64,000 nucleotides of DNA from positions 62,001 through 126,000 of the forward strand of contig CANGFE010000001.1 of the NCBI GenBank assembly GCA_947453155.1, given 5' to 3'. Source of the DNA: Beijerinckiaceae bacterium (GTDB lineage Bacteria > Pseudomonadota > Alphaproteobacteria > Rhizobiales > Beijerinckiaceae). The notes under the pieces were generated by a model. It was not told the origin of the DNA. It ran no database searches and worked only from the letters and a program-made list of their open reading frames with translations. The translations under genes were made by a program, and so were the position numbers. This document shows positions 1 to 8,387 of the stretch, piece after piece. Numbering within the stretch: position 1 is the stretch's first letter; each line of letters opens with the position of its first letter.

Positions 1-226
1 CATTCGAATGAATTGGGATGACATGGACCAAAACATGCCATCGACAGCCAATTTACGTAAACTCATGCAAAGATAGTCTCCGCTGCGTCTTCATCATCAA
101 TGCGCGGAGATGAAACTGCAAGCTTAAGCCGATCAAGGAAAAAACAAAAAATTAAAGGTCAAATGATCTTTATCATCGCCTGCAAGGCGAATAATCTTTC
201 GGATGGGGGTGGCCGAGGAGCAAGGC

Positions 227-1603
227 ATGAACCGAAAACTTATCGTTCTCGAATTGAACGAATTGACCCCGTCATTGATGGACCGATTCATTGAATTGGG
301 CCACTTGCCAAATTTCAAGACATTGAAAGATCGTTCCCTCTGCTTCATCTCAGACGCGCAGGAAAATCCACCGGCCCTTGAACCTTGGATTCAATGGGTC
401 TCAATTCACACAGGTCTCCCATTCGCAGAGCATGCTGTATTTAACCTCGGTCAGGGTGAAAACTTTAAGGCTCCCCGGATATGGGACCGCGTCGCCGAAA
501 ATGGAGGGCGTTGCTTTGTCCTTGCCAGTATGAATGCGCATTTTAACAGCAAGTATAAAGACCAAATAGCTCTCATTCCTGATCCATGGGCCCTAAATCT
601 CACTCCCAATCCTATTGATAAATATAAAGCATTTTTCAACTTCATTAGATCCTATGTTCAAGAATACACCAACAAGTCGACGCCCCTTCACACCCGGGAC
701 TATATAAATTTTTTTACTTTCATGGCTGCGAGCGGACTGTCGGGCGAGACTATAAAAAAAACTTTCGTGCAGCTTATTTCCGAGAAGACCGGTTCACCAA
801 AATGGCAACGAGCTGCAATTCTTGACCGGCTGCTTTGGGACGTCTTCAGACATGAGTGGCGCAAAACGCAACCTGATTATGCAAGCCTCTTTTTAAACAG
901 CACGGCGCATCTGCAACATTACTATTGGCGCGATTTTGAACCGGAAAAATTCTCACTTAAATCGGATCAAACAACAGGTGCTTCAAACGCCATTCTTTTT
1001 GGCTATAAATCGATGGACAAAATCGTCGGCGAATGTCTCGCCATGATTGATAAGAACACATCTGTGGCTTTGGTCACAGCACTTGGTCAGCAACCAATGT
1101 CAAAATACGATGATCAAGGCGGGAAACTTGTTTTCAAAATACGAAATGTCGACAATCTCCTTTGTTTCGCAGGGTATCGAGGCCCGTATCAGTATAAGCC
1201 TGTCATGGCGGAGCAGTTTCATCTGGTCTTCGAAAATCGAGAGGAAGCAGAACGAGCTTTTGAGCGGATTGATTGCTTGGAAATAGGTAGCGAAAAACTC
1301 ATGGATTTGAGGGTTGAAGGTCATACGATCTTCGGTGGTTGTGCTCTCATTCAAGAGCCGATCAAAGAGACCGCAATATCAAGCAAATTCACAAACGAGC
1401 AGCTCCCGTTCTCAGCGCTCTTTTATCCTGTAGATTGCATAAAGAGTGGGATGCATCACCCAGATGGCATTTTTTGGCTATCCGGACCTGGCATTAAACA
1501 AAGAATTGAAGGGGGAAGAATACCAATTACCGAAATTCAAGAATATCTCTTGAATGCAATCGGGATGAGGGGTGACGACCAACGCGACCAGCTAATCCAA
1601 TGA
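227..1603 (+). CDS. Alkaline-phosphatase-superfamily protein with degenerate metal sites
   Basis: 458 residues. I start at the ATG at 227 because GAGGAG lies six bases upstream; an ATG at 203 would add eight residues. The fold is recognisable from the N-terminal strand followed by LMDRFIELGHLPNFKTL, from STAHLQHYYW (residues 225-234), which matches the T-D-x-x-Q-H-x-x-W block of the type I phosphodiesterase/phosphatase group, and from a late HHPDGIFWLSGPGI block. Family metal ligands look lost: the usual TDH is TAH here, and the usual SDHG is TALG (residues 284-287). It may be a non-catalytic relative or a very divergent enzyme. It has no signal peptide and sits at the edge of the polysaccharide locus, so a role in polymer decoration or assembly is inference. 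It overlaps the convergent glycosyltransferase gene by 12 bases. Confidence 0.7.
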   Translation: MNRKLIVLELNELTPSLMDRFIELGHLPNFKTLKDRSLCFISDAQENPPALEPWIQWVSIHTGLPFAEHAVFNLGQGENFKAPRIWDRVAENGGRCFVLASMNAHFNSKYKDQIALIPDPWALNLTPNPIDKYKAFFNFIRSYVQEYTNKSTPLHTRDYINFFTFMAASGLSGETIKKTFVQLISEKTGSPKWQRAAILDRLLWDVFRHEWRKTQPDYASLFLNSTAHLQHYYWRDFEPEKFSLKSDQTTGASNAILFGYKSMDKIVGECLAMIDKNTSVALVTALGQQPMSKYDDQGGKLVFKIRNVDNLLCFAGYRGPYQYKPVMAEQFHLVFENREEAERAFERIDCLEIGSEKLMDLRVEGHTIFGGCALIQEPIKETAISSKFTNEQLPFSALFYPVDCIKSGMHHPDGIFWLSGPGIKQRIEGGRIPITEIQEYLLNAIGMRGDDQRDQLIQ

Positions 1604-2533
1604 GGCGAAATCTTTCTTTGAGAAATGGGAGCGAATACGGTTCATGCGACTTTTGATTGGATATTTGAGAAGCGGCACAGCGTCAGGGTTTCGGAGAAGT
1701 CTCTTCACGCCACGCAATATTTTGCCGCTAGCCATGTCATCTAGAGCGCAGGAAAAATCATATGCCATCTTGAGTGAAGCGAAATGTCCCTCCAGCGCCA
1801 AACGCTCCGCAATTGAAAGCGGAAATCGCCGGCCAATCTCACGATCAAAATCAATCAAACCCCTAATATCTTGCGCTTGGAGGCGGTGTGACGTGGATTT
1901 CGAATGTTTCTGGTAAATATATCCGGCGGAATGATGCCGAATGTACCGAGTATTTTCAGCAAGCAACAAAGCGACCAACGCAAAATCCTCACCAATTCGC
2001 AAATCCTCGCGATATTTGAGGTCGTATCGCTCCAGAACACTTTTCCTGATGATCGGCTTGAGATAGCCAAGCGAAGGTTGAATTCCAAACATTTGATTGT
2101 TGTTCAGGAAATAAGCGAGATCGATCTCGCTTACCTCTCCGCTTAGCGGTTCATCAATAAAAAGCGTAAGCTGATGGGTTGTCTCCTGACGAAGCCATAA
2201 ATTGTCAGCGATAATGTCCGCGTTATCTCCGATCTCTAATAGACGCGATAGCCGTCCTGGCAGCATCACATCGTCTGCGTCAAGCAAAGCCACCCATTTT
2301 CCCCGCGCTATCTGCAACCCAATATTCCGAGCAGCTCCGGGGCCACGATGCTCAATCCTTTGAATCAATATTCTGGGATCGGCCAAGCTCTTGCAACGGC
2401 TGAACGTCGAATCCGATGAACCATCATCAACGACAACCACCTCAAGGCGGACATTTTGAACAAAAGCACTTTGAATAGCCGCGATAATCGTGGCCTCTGC
2501 GTTGAACGCTGGAATGATGATGCTGACATCCAC
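1592..2533 (-). CDS. Family 2 glycosyltransferase, ExoO/ExoU-like
   Basis: 313 residues, predicted cytosolic inverting glycosyltransferase adding a sugar to a lipid-linked repeat unit. The GT-A fold shows from residue 1: MDVSIIIPAFNAEATI, the nucleotide-binding VVVDDGSSDST near residue 35, and the metal-binding ALLDADD near residue 83. The central block LGYLKPII...YREDLRIGEDF is shared with the protein at 7457-8383 and is typical of rhizobial ExoO/ExoU-type enzymes, so the two are paralogues. No membrane segment is evident. It is divergent from the next glycosyltransferase gene across 72 bases, so the two may share a promoter region. Acceptor and donor sugars cannot be read from sequence. Confidence 0.88.
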   Translation of the reverse strand: MDVSIIIPAFNAEATIIAAIQSAFVQNVRLEVVVVDDGSSDSTFSRCKSLADPRILIQRIEHRGPGAARNIGLQIARGKWVALLDADDVMLPGRLSRLLEIGDNADIIADNLWLRQETTHQLTLFIDEPLSGEVSEIDLAYFLNNNQMFGIQPSLGYLKPIIRKSVLERYDLKYREDLRIGEDFALVALLLAENTRYIRHHSAGYIYQKHSKSTSHRLQAQDIRGLIDFDREIGRRFPLSIAERLALEGHFASLKMAYDFSCALDDMASGKILRGVKRLLRNPDAVPLLKYPIKSRMNRIRSHFSKKDFASLD

Positions 2534-2605
2534 AGGATTGATCCTCGACTTGTCGACTGATTGTATGTTATTTTTTAAACGTCGCGGAACAAGCAGAGCA
2601 GTAGA

Positions 2606-3484
2606 ATGTCAACCATAGACATTTGCATTTGTACCTATCGTCGCACCTCCCTAGAAGACACACTAAGATCAATTGCGCGACAGAGCGGGATGCAGGCTGA
2701 TCTCCGGGTGATTATCGCAGACAATGATGGAAGCCCCTCAGCTAGAAGCCTTGTTGAACAAATTGCGATTGGCTTTCCCTTTCATATTACCTATTGCCAT
2801 GCCCCCTCGAAAAACATCTCGATTGCGCGGAATGCTTGCCTATCGGCCTCAACGGCGCGTTTTATAGTGTTTATTGATGATGATCTGATTGCTGCACCAA
2901 CATGGATTTCAAGCCTTGAGAAAGCTCGCTCTCAGACAGGTGCCGACGCCATTTTCGGTCCAGTTCAAGCCATATATCCGGAAAGCGCACCACATTGGCT
3001 TCAACAGACCAAACCGCATTCTATAAAACCTTCATTCAATAACGGAGTTCTCAAAACTGGATATAGTTGCAACGTAATGATCAAAGGAGGTCTCGCACGC
3101 GAGCATGCCTTCGACCAACGCTTTGGCGTATCAGGTGGCGAGGACACTGATTACTTCTACCGAATTTGGAAAAAGGGTGCGCACTACGCGTTTGCCCAAG
3201 ATGCCACCGTAATTGAACGCATTGCCCCTACCCGTCTGACCATAAAATGGCTATTCAAACGATCATTCCGGTCCGGACAAACCTACGCGCGCCTAGTCAA
3301 GGACCAGCACTCATTTTCCTACGCATTGATATCCGCGATGATTAAGGCGGTATATTGCTTCGGGACTGCCGTCCTTATGAGTCCGTGGCCAAGTAAGAGC
3401 CGGCTATCAACAATTCGTGGCGCGCTCCACCTCGGAGTTATGCTGAGCCTTATCGGCGTCCGTGACCTGAAAATTTATAAGTAA
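2606..3484 (+). CDS. Family 2 glycosyltransferase
   Basis: 292 residues. Begins MSTIDICICTYRRTSLEDTL, with the GT-A nucleotide-binding region ending VIIADND and the metal-binding VFIDDDL near residue 92. A later GGEDTDYFYR is the usual catalytic E-D-x-D region of this family. A hydrophobic stretch near residues 235-255 (ALISAMIKAVYCFGTAVLM) suggests one or two C-terminal membrane-associated helices. It resembles family 2 enzymes of exopolysaccharide loci; substrate unknown. Its last 78 bases overlap the 3' end of the convergent GtrA-fusion gene, an unusually long convergent overlap. Confidence 0.87.
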   Translation: MSTIDICICTYRRTSLEDTLRSIARQSGMQADLRVIIADNDGSPSARSLVEQIAIGFPFHITYCHAPSKNISIARNACLSASTARFIVFIDDDLIAAPTWISSLEKARSQTGADAIFGPVQAIYPESAPHWLQQTKPHSIKPSFNNGVLKTGYSCNVMIKGGLAREHAFDQRFGVSGGEDTDYFYRIWKKGAHYAFAQDATVIERIAPTRLTIKWLFKRSFRSGQTYARLVKDQHSFSYALISAMIKAVYCFGTAVLMSPWPSKSRLSTIRGALHLGVMLSLIGVRDLKIYK

Positions 3485-5296
3485 TTTCTTGCGTATCTGA
3501 GAGACATTTACAGCTGCAAGAAGAGGCACAAGCCAGATAATCCGGGCTTGATAACGATCATTGACACCTGAGATCCCTCCGCAAATCAGCGCATTTAAGA
3601 TGAGCGCAGAAAGCAGGAACAAAGACGGTAACGCCGCGCGCGATCCAAGGATGAAAATAGAACCAAGTAGGACTATTATTCCGAATATAGCAGTCACATA
3701 GATAATGTTATCAAATCCAAGAAAGAAAATGTCCCCATTGTAAAGGCGCGATTCCATAATTACTTTAGAATGGGGACCCAGGATCTGGTCGAAGTTCATT
3801 TTAACAAATGATTCTTTTTGCATTGAAAAATCCGATAAGACACCAAATGAAAAAAATTGATTGAATGAATTTGTCAAAACCGCTCCAATCACATCCCCGG
3901 GGTGATCGAGAAAAACCTTGATAGCGAATCCATATTCCTCGCGTTTAATGGCTTCTCTGTCTGCTAAGGGAGCGACCGAGAAAACGCCTATGTGGGGATC
4001 CCCAGACCAAAGAAAATCGTCCTGTGTTTTGAAGCCCCGATCCTTGTATTTGCACAAGGTGATTTGGGAGACATCACACGTCGACTCTAAATATAGCCTC
4101 CCTGGTCCATCTGCGAGTAGCCGCGCCGTGACATAAGGTGCCGATTTTATCTCCGAGCCTAACCGCCAGAACACGATTTGGTTGAACGCCGATAAAGCTA
4201 GCGCAGCTATTAAAAGTGGTAGGGCGCGGAATGTCGCAATCCGCCAAATTCCAATCGATGCGTTATTCCGAATGAAGCCAAATAGGATCCATAGAAGAGA
4301 ACCCAATACTAAATTTGAAACATGTACTGCGGCTGCGTAGGTTGCGATACCGACAAGTCCCCATCGCGATACGGTCGAAAGCCTATGATCGAAATAGAAA
4401 AGACTAATCATCCCGAGTAAGAGGACGCCCGCAAATATATCTGGCATAACGAACGAGGCAAAAAATGGCAGGGGCGTGATTGATATGCATAAAAGCAAGG
4501 CTATCGTAAAAAATAAACAAGACCTAGTAAGCGCAACCGAAAAAATAAATAACGTGACGGAAACGATGAGCGCTTGAACGATGATAAGTGGCCAGAGCCC
4601 GAGAAATACTGATAGATAAGCGGGAATACTGTAAAATGGTGACCGCCCACCGGCATAGGTAAGCGATGCATGTTGGCTTGAACTAGCAGGCTCGATAATT
4701 TGCGACCTGATTGGGTCCGCAAGAAGAAACCCTTCTGCATATTTAAAAATAGACTGCCCTAAGCCAATATAGTGTGACGTATCAAAGAAGATAAATGGTC
4801 CAGCATTGATCAACGCAGGCCAGAGTATGAAAATACCCCCTGATATAACCAGACCGACCGACTGAAAGCGCCTGCGATACCCCCAATCAACAATGAAAAC
4901 CAGACGGTCAGCAGAAAAATAATTCACGATCAAAGCAATCGTCGAACCAAATGCGATTGCAACCCACAAAGGCACCGTTGGATTCACGAGCACGAACCAC
5001 GTGTATGCAAAAAAATTGAGGGTCGCCCCTACCGATTGGGTGACAAGATAGGCTGAAAATGACGAAAACAGGTTTCTCTCTCGATCCGAGAAAGTAACAG
5101 AATAATTGATCGAAAAAGTAACAATTATGGCCAATAGGATGGCAAGACAACGAGAGACAGCGGGACCAAGATGAAGGGTGTTATTTAAGAGAGTCGTAAT
5201 AGAGACATCTACTACTAGGCCAACGAAACCAACGCAGCAAAAAATAAGAAAACGGTGCCTCAGAGATAATCTTAAGAAATCAAACATTGGATACAT
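3407..5296 (-). CDS. GtrA domain fused to a large polytopic membrane protein
   Basis: 629 residues. Residues ~12-135 are a GtrA-like four-helix domain (start FLIFCCVGFVGLVVDVSITT, end VNYFSADRLVF); GtrA proteins are linked to flipping or handling of polyprenyl-phosphate sugars. The remaining ~490 residues form a polytopic region with about ten hydrophobic segments and a loop carrying TARLLADGPGRL and a Cys-8-Cys pair (C-DVSQITL-C). The same motif occurs in the free-standing protein at 10156-11607, so the C-terminal region is a paralogue of it. The gene starts inside the end of the upstream glycosyltransferase gene (17-base overlap; a second ATG at 5287 would overlap 8 bases), so translational coupling is likely. 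Probable role: flipping or membrane-side sugar transfer during polysaccharide assembly. Confidence 0.8.
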   Translation of the reverse strand: MYPMFDFLRLSLRHRFLIFCCVGFVGLVVDVSITTLLNNTLHLGPAVSRCLAILLAIIVTFSINYSVTFSDRERNLFSSFSAYLVTQSVGATLNFFAYTWFVLVNPTVPLWVAIAFGSTIALIVNYFSADRLVFIVDWGYRRRFQSVGLVISGGIFILWPALINAGPFIFFDTSHYIGLGQSIFKYAEGFLLADPIRSQIIEPASSSQHASLTYAGGRSPFYSIPAYLSVFLGLWPLIIVQALIVSVTLFIFSVALTRSCLFFTIALLLCISITPLPFFASFVMPDIFAGVLLLGMISLFYFDHRLSTVSRWGLVGIATYAAAVHVSNLVLGSLLWILFGFIRNNASIGIWRIATFRALPLLIAALALSAFNQIVFWRLGSEIKSAPYVTARLLADGPGRLYLESTCDVSQITLCKYKDRGFKTQDDFLWSGDPHIGVFSVAPLADREAIKREEYGFAIKVFLDHPGDVIGAVLTNSFNQFFSFGVLSDFSMQKESFVKMNFDQILGPHSKVIMESRLYNGDIFFLGFDNIIYVTAIFGIIVLLGSIFILGSRAALPSLFLLSALILNALICGGISGVNDRYQARIIWLVPLLAAVNVSQIRKKLLINFQVTDADKAQHNSEVERATNC

Positions 5297-6245
5297 TTTT
5301 CGACGTCGACAAATAAATAAGCCTTTTCATTTCGCGTCGTGTACGCGTGGTCAAATCCAAAATAAGACCAGTGAAGATGAAAAGAACACCGAGCATGACA
5401 AGGCCGACGCTCAATATAGCTGTCGGCACCCGCGGCACCAAACCGGTTTGTATATAAGTCCCAATAAGGGGAATACCTGCAACTAATGCTGCAAGACAAA
5501 GAAAAACACCGATGGATCCAAAAAACGGGAAGGGCCGCTCATCGCGAACGAGCCTTAAAATCAAAAGAAGTATCCTAAAACCATCACGGAATGTCCTCAG
5601 TTTGCTCGCTGAGCCCGGCGGACGATCTGAATAATCTGTTTTTATCTCTGCACAGGGAATCCGCAATTCAAGTGCATGGACCGCTATTTCAGTCTCTATT
5701 TCGAATCCACTCGACATAGCTGGAAAACTTTTAACGAAGCGACGCGACAAAACTTTATAGCCAGATAGCATATCTTCGAAATTTCGACCGAAAATAATTT
5801 GAACGATTGTCGATAGCAAGAAATTCCCGAAACGATGCCCCGGACGATAGGCACCCGGTAATGCCGTCACCCGGGCTGCGTTGATCATATCCAAATCGTC
5901 CGAAATCAAGACTTGAACCAAGTGTGGCGCTATATCCGCCTGATAGGTATCGTCACCATCGACGAGAACATAAACATCCGCATCAATATCGGAAAACATT
6001 CTTCGGACGACATTCCCCTTCCCCTGCCGAAGCTCATGTCGAACGATAGCATCCCGATCTTCTGCGATCTCCGCTGTCATATCAGTCGAATTGTTATCAT
6101 AAACAAAAATACGGGCTGTTGGCAGGGCCTCCCGGAAATCATCAATCACCTGGGCAATGGTCACGCTCTCGTTAAAGCAAGGGAGCAAGACTGCAATTGA
6201 CTTCCCAGCAATTTCGCTGCTCGTAACAGATGAAACTTTTAGCAC
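5280..6245 (-). CDS. Polyprenyl-phosphate-type family 2 glycosyltransferase
   Basis: 321 residues, resembling the dolichol-phosphate mannosyltransferase/GtrB group that loads a sugar onto a polyprenyl-phosphate carrier. Visible are IAVLLPCFNESVTIAQV, YDNNSTDMT, the metal-binding VLVDGDDTYQ near residue 95 and a catalytic-loop region NAARVTALPGAYRPGHR. Two C-terminal transmembrane helices (about residues 245-265 and 280-303) are usual for this group. It lies between a family 4 glycosyltransferase (14 bases upstream) and the GtrA fusion. A GtrB-like enzyme beside a GtrA-like partner is a classic pairing, which supports the call. Confidence 0.88.
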   Translation of the reverse strand: MLKVSSVTSSEIAGKSIAVLLPCFNESVTIAQVIDDFREALPTARIFVYDNNSTDMTAEIAEDRDAIVRHELRQGKGNVVRRMFSDIDADVYVLVDGDDTYQADIAPHLVQVLISDDLDMINAARVTALPGAYRPGHRFGNFLLSTIVQIIFGRNFEDMLSGYKVLSRRFVKSFPAMSSGFEIETEIAVHALELRIPCAEIKTDYSDRPPGSASKLRTFRDGFRILLLILRLVRDERPFPFFGSIGVFLCLAALVAGIPLIGTYIQTGLVPRVPTAILSVGLVMLGVLFIFTGLILDLTTRTRREMKRLIYLSTSKNVSNV

Positions 6246-6259
6246 GCAAGGAATCCTGC

Positions 6260-7375
6260 TTAGGCTGTTGATGAAGAAAGAACGCGTATTTTTTCTACAA
6301 GGTTCCTCTGATCTTCAGCAACGAAGAGTAAATCCTGTTGATCAAGATTTTTAATACGTCGACAAATGTCTGCGAATTCGTCTGAAGTTAGGCCGCTCAG
6401 AACACGCTCAAGCTCTGCAATATCCTCAAGAATAAGCCCAACCCCGCGCTGTCTCAGAAAATAAGCTGTCTCTGTGCCCTCAACTGCGATTGGCACTCTG
6501 CCAAAAGCTAAACTCTCGTAGAGCCGGTTTGGTAGGAGCCAACATGAATTGAAGCCAGATTCAAAATAATCTATGGCCCAAGAAAATTGTATCGTTTCAT
6601 ACAAGGAAGCAATTCCCTCTGGTTTAAATGGGCCTAGGTACCGCGTCCCTGAATGCAACTCACTCTCAAGATCAGGAAAGACATCCCGAAAAGGCCTGCC
6701 GGCAATCTGGATCTTTAGGAGATCCGGACGCCGACGGGATACATCAAGCAAATAATCAAAACTTTTACGGCAACGAAGAATCCCAAAAAACCCGATTTTG
6801 ACGGGTCGCTGCACCAACGGAATACTTTGTTCTTGAGTCTCAATGCTAAGCTTATTCTCGACAATTAAAAACGGAACCTTGGCCTTTTGGCTGGGTAAAA
6901 AATATTTTTCTGCAAATGCAGGTGAGCTGGTCAGCACAGCGTCAACACGCTTCAAAACAAATCTTTCTACAACACGCAAAACAATACCAAGTGGCCCAAA
7001 GCCCGTTAGGTGACGTTGAATGTCCAGGCATTCAAACAAGACCTTTGCGTTCAAACCAAATAGCGATTGCCATAAGATCGCAAGAATTGCGTTCTCAAGA
7101 TTTCGGCAAATGATAATTTGAGATCGCCTAAGAATACTGAGATGCGGAATAATGACCAAAAGGGAACCGAAAACTGATCTTAGACGGTGCAATAATTGAG
7201 CATCTCGTGTGATCCCTAAACAAATAGAACCTTCTTCCTCGGGCTGGGAGCAATCTCTGGTATCGCGTCGGAATCCAATGAATTTAACATGGAAGCTTTG
7301 CTTTAAGAAAGCCAGTCGGCGTTTGACCGCCGCGTCGTTGAGATCATGTACGAGATAGAGAATTTCGATTGTCAA
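6260..7375 (-). CDS. GT-B glycosyltransferase (family 4-like)
   Basis: 371 residues. The N-terminal half has the YLVHDLNDAAVKRRLAFLK opening and the RSQIIICRNLENAILAILW segment common in GT4-like sugar transferases; the second half has VKIGFFGILRCRKSFDYLL, GTRYLGPF and a LPNRLYESLAFGRVPIAVEG segment corresponding to the donor-binding E-x7-E-type region. Predicted cytosolic or peripheral membrane enzyme. First gene of a three-gene minus-strand unit (this gene, the GtrB-like enzyme, the GtrA fusion) with 14-base spacing to the next. Donor sugar unknown. Confidence 0.82.
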   Translation of the reverse strand: MTIEILYLVHDLNDAAVKRRLAFLKQSFHVKFIGFRRDTRDCSQPEEEGSICLGITRDAQLLHRLRSVFGSLLVIIPHLSILRRSQIIICRNLENAILAILWQSLFGLNAKVLFECLDIQRHLTGFGPLGIVLRVVERFVLKRVDAVLTSSPAFAEKYFLPSQKAKVPFLIVENKLSIETQEQSIPLVQRPVKIGFFGILRCRKSFDYLLDVSRRRPDLLKIQIAGRPFRDVFPDLESELHSGTRYLGPFKPEGIASLYETIQFSWAIDYFESGFNSCWLLPNRLYESLAFGRVPIAVEGTETAYFLRQRGVGLILEDIAELERVLSGLTSDEFADICRRIKNLDQQDLLFVAEDQRNLVEKIRVLSSSTA

Positions 7376-7456
7376 ATTTATCAGCTATTCATTCGCTTCA
7401 GAGCCTGTATTCTGGATTGGTAAGATCGAAACTCCAAGCGGAGCCGTATAAAATAC

Positions 7457-8383
7457 ATGCTCGAGATGTCGCAGATCTCCTTGCTTATAGCCTGCTATAA
7501 TGCGGCTGGGACCATAGAGAGAGCCGTCCGATCCATCAGACAAGAGCCGCTTATAGGTGAGATCATTGTTGTTGACGATGGCTCTCAGGACGAAACGATT
7601 GATGTACTGAAAAGTAATATCGCGGATGACAAACTGAAAATCTTTCAAACGGGAATCAATCTAGGGCCAGGCGCAGCGAGAAATATTGGTCTGGCCAAAG
7701 TTGCTTTTCCATGGGTCGCGGTACTCGATGCCGATGATTACTTCCTGCCGGATCGCCTAAAGAAGTTGACTTCTTGCAGCACAGACGCTGACTTTATTGC
7801 AGATGATTTGTATTATTGCACCAATGATACAGGCAAAATAAAAATGAGGGGAATGGTTGAGCGCGCAGGATTCATTGATCTAGAATTTTTTGTTAAAAAT
7901 AACATTACTACAACGAGGAAACAGCGTACCGAGCTAGGCTTCCTCAAACCCCTCATATCGATGGATTTTCTGAACCGCTATCATATCAGATATCGAGAGA
8001 ATCTAAGACTTGGCGAAGATTTCGCATTTTATGTCGACGCCCTTTTTGCTGGGGCTCGTTTCAAAATAATAGATGCTTGCGGCTATGTCTCCATTGAGCG
8101 GACGGATTCATTGAGCGCTCGCCATGAGATTTCCGACTTAGAATATTTATGCGAATTCGACCATCTGAATCTTAAGCGCAAATTGAGCCAACCTGAAAGA
8201 GCTGCCTTTCATCAACACTTGCTCGATACCAAAAAACGTCTCCGGCTGAGACGATTCCTCTTTGAAAAAGCAAATGATCGATATGATGGGATGCTCAGGG
8301 AGTTCCTATGGAATCATGGAAGCGCCCGACACATCCTTGCTGAATTATTGAAAGCCAAGATACGGCCTCACAGATCGGAGTGA
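7457..8383 (+). CDS. Family 2 glycosyltransferase, ExoO/ExoU-like paralogue
   Basis: 308 residues. GT-A features are ISLLIACYNAAGTIERAV, VVDDGSQDETID and VAVLDADDYFLPDRL. The block LGFLKPLIS...YRENLRLGEDF matches the protein encoded at 1592-2533, indicating duplication within the locus. A second ATG at 7466 is possible and would remove three residues; neither has a strong ribosome-binding site. It is divergent from the three-gene minus-strand unit and is followed after four bases by the chain-length/ATPase gene, so it probably heads the operon running to 11607. Confidence 0.87.
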   Translation: MLEMSQISLLIACYNAAGTIERAVRSIRQEPLIGEIIVVDDGSQDETIDVLKSNIADDKLKIFQTGINLGPGAARNIGLAKVAFPWVAVLDADDYFLPDRLKKLTSCSTDADFIADDLYYCTNDTGKIKMRGMVERAGFIDLEFFVKNNITTTRKQRTELGFLKPLISMDFLNRYHIRYRENLRLGEDFAFYVDALFAGARFKIIDACGYVSIERTDSLSARHEISDLEYLCEFDHLNLKRKLSQPERAAFHQHLLDTKKRLRLRRFLFEKANDRYDGMLREFLWNHGSARHILAELLKAKIRPHRSE

Positions 8384-8387
8384 TAAG

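Noticed and set aside
2-76. Open frame of about 24 codons running in from the left edge of the window
   Set aside because: It ends in a stop at 74-76 and could be the tail of an upstream gene, but 24 residues without any recognisable motif are not enough to call it.
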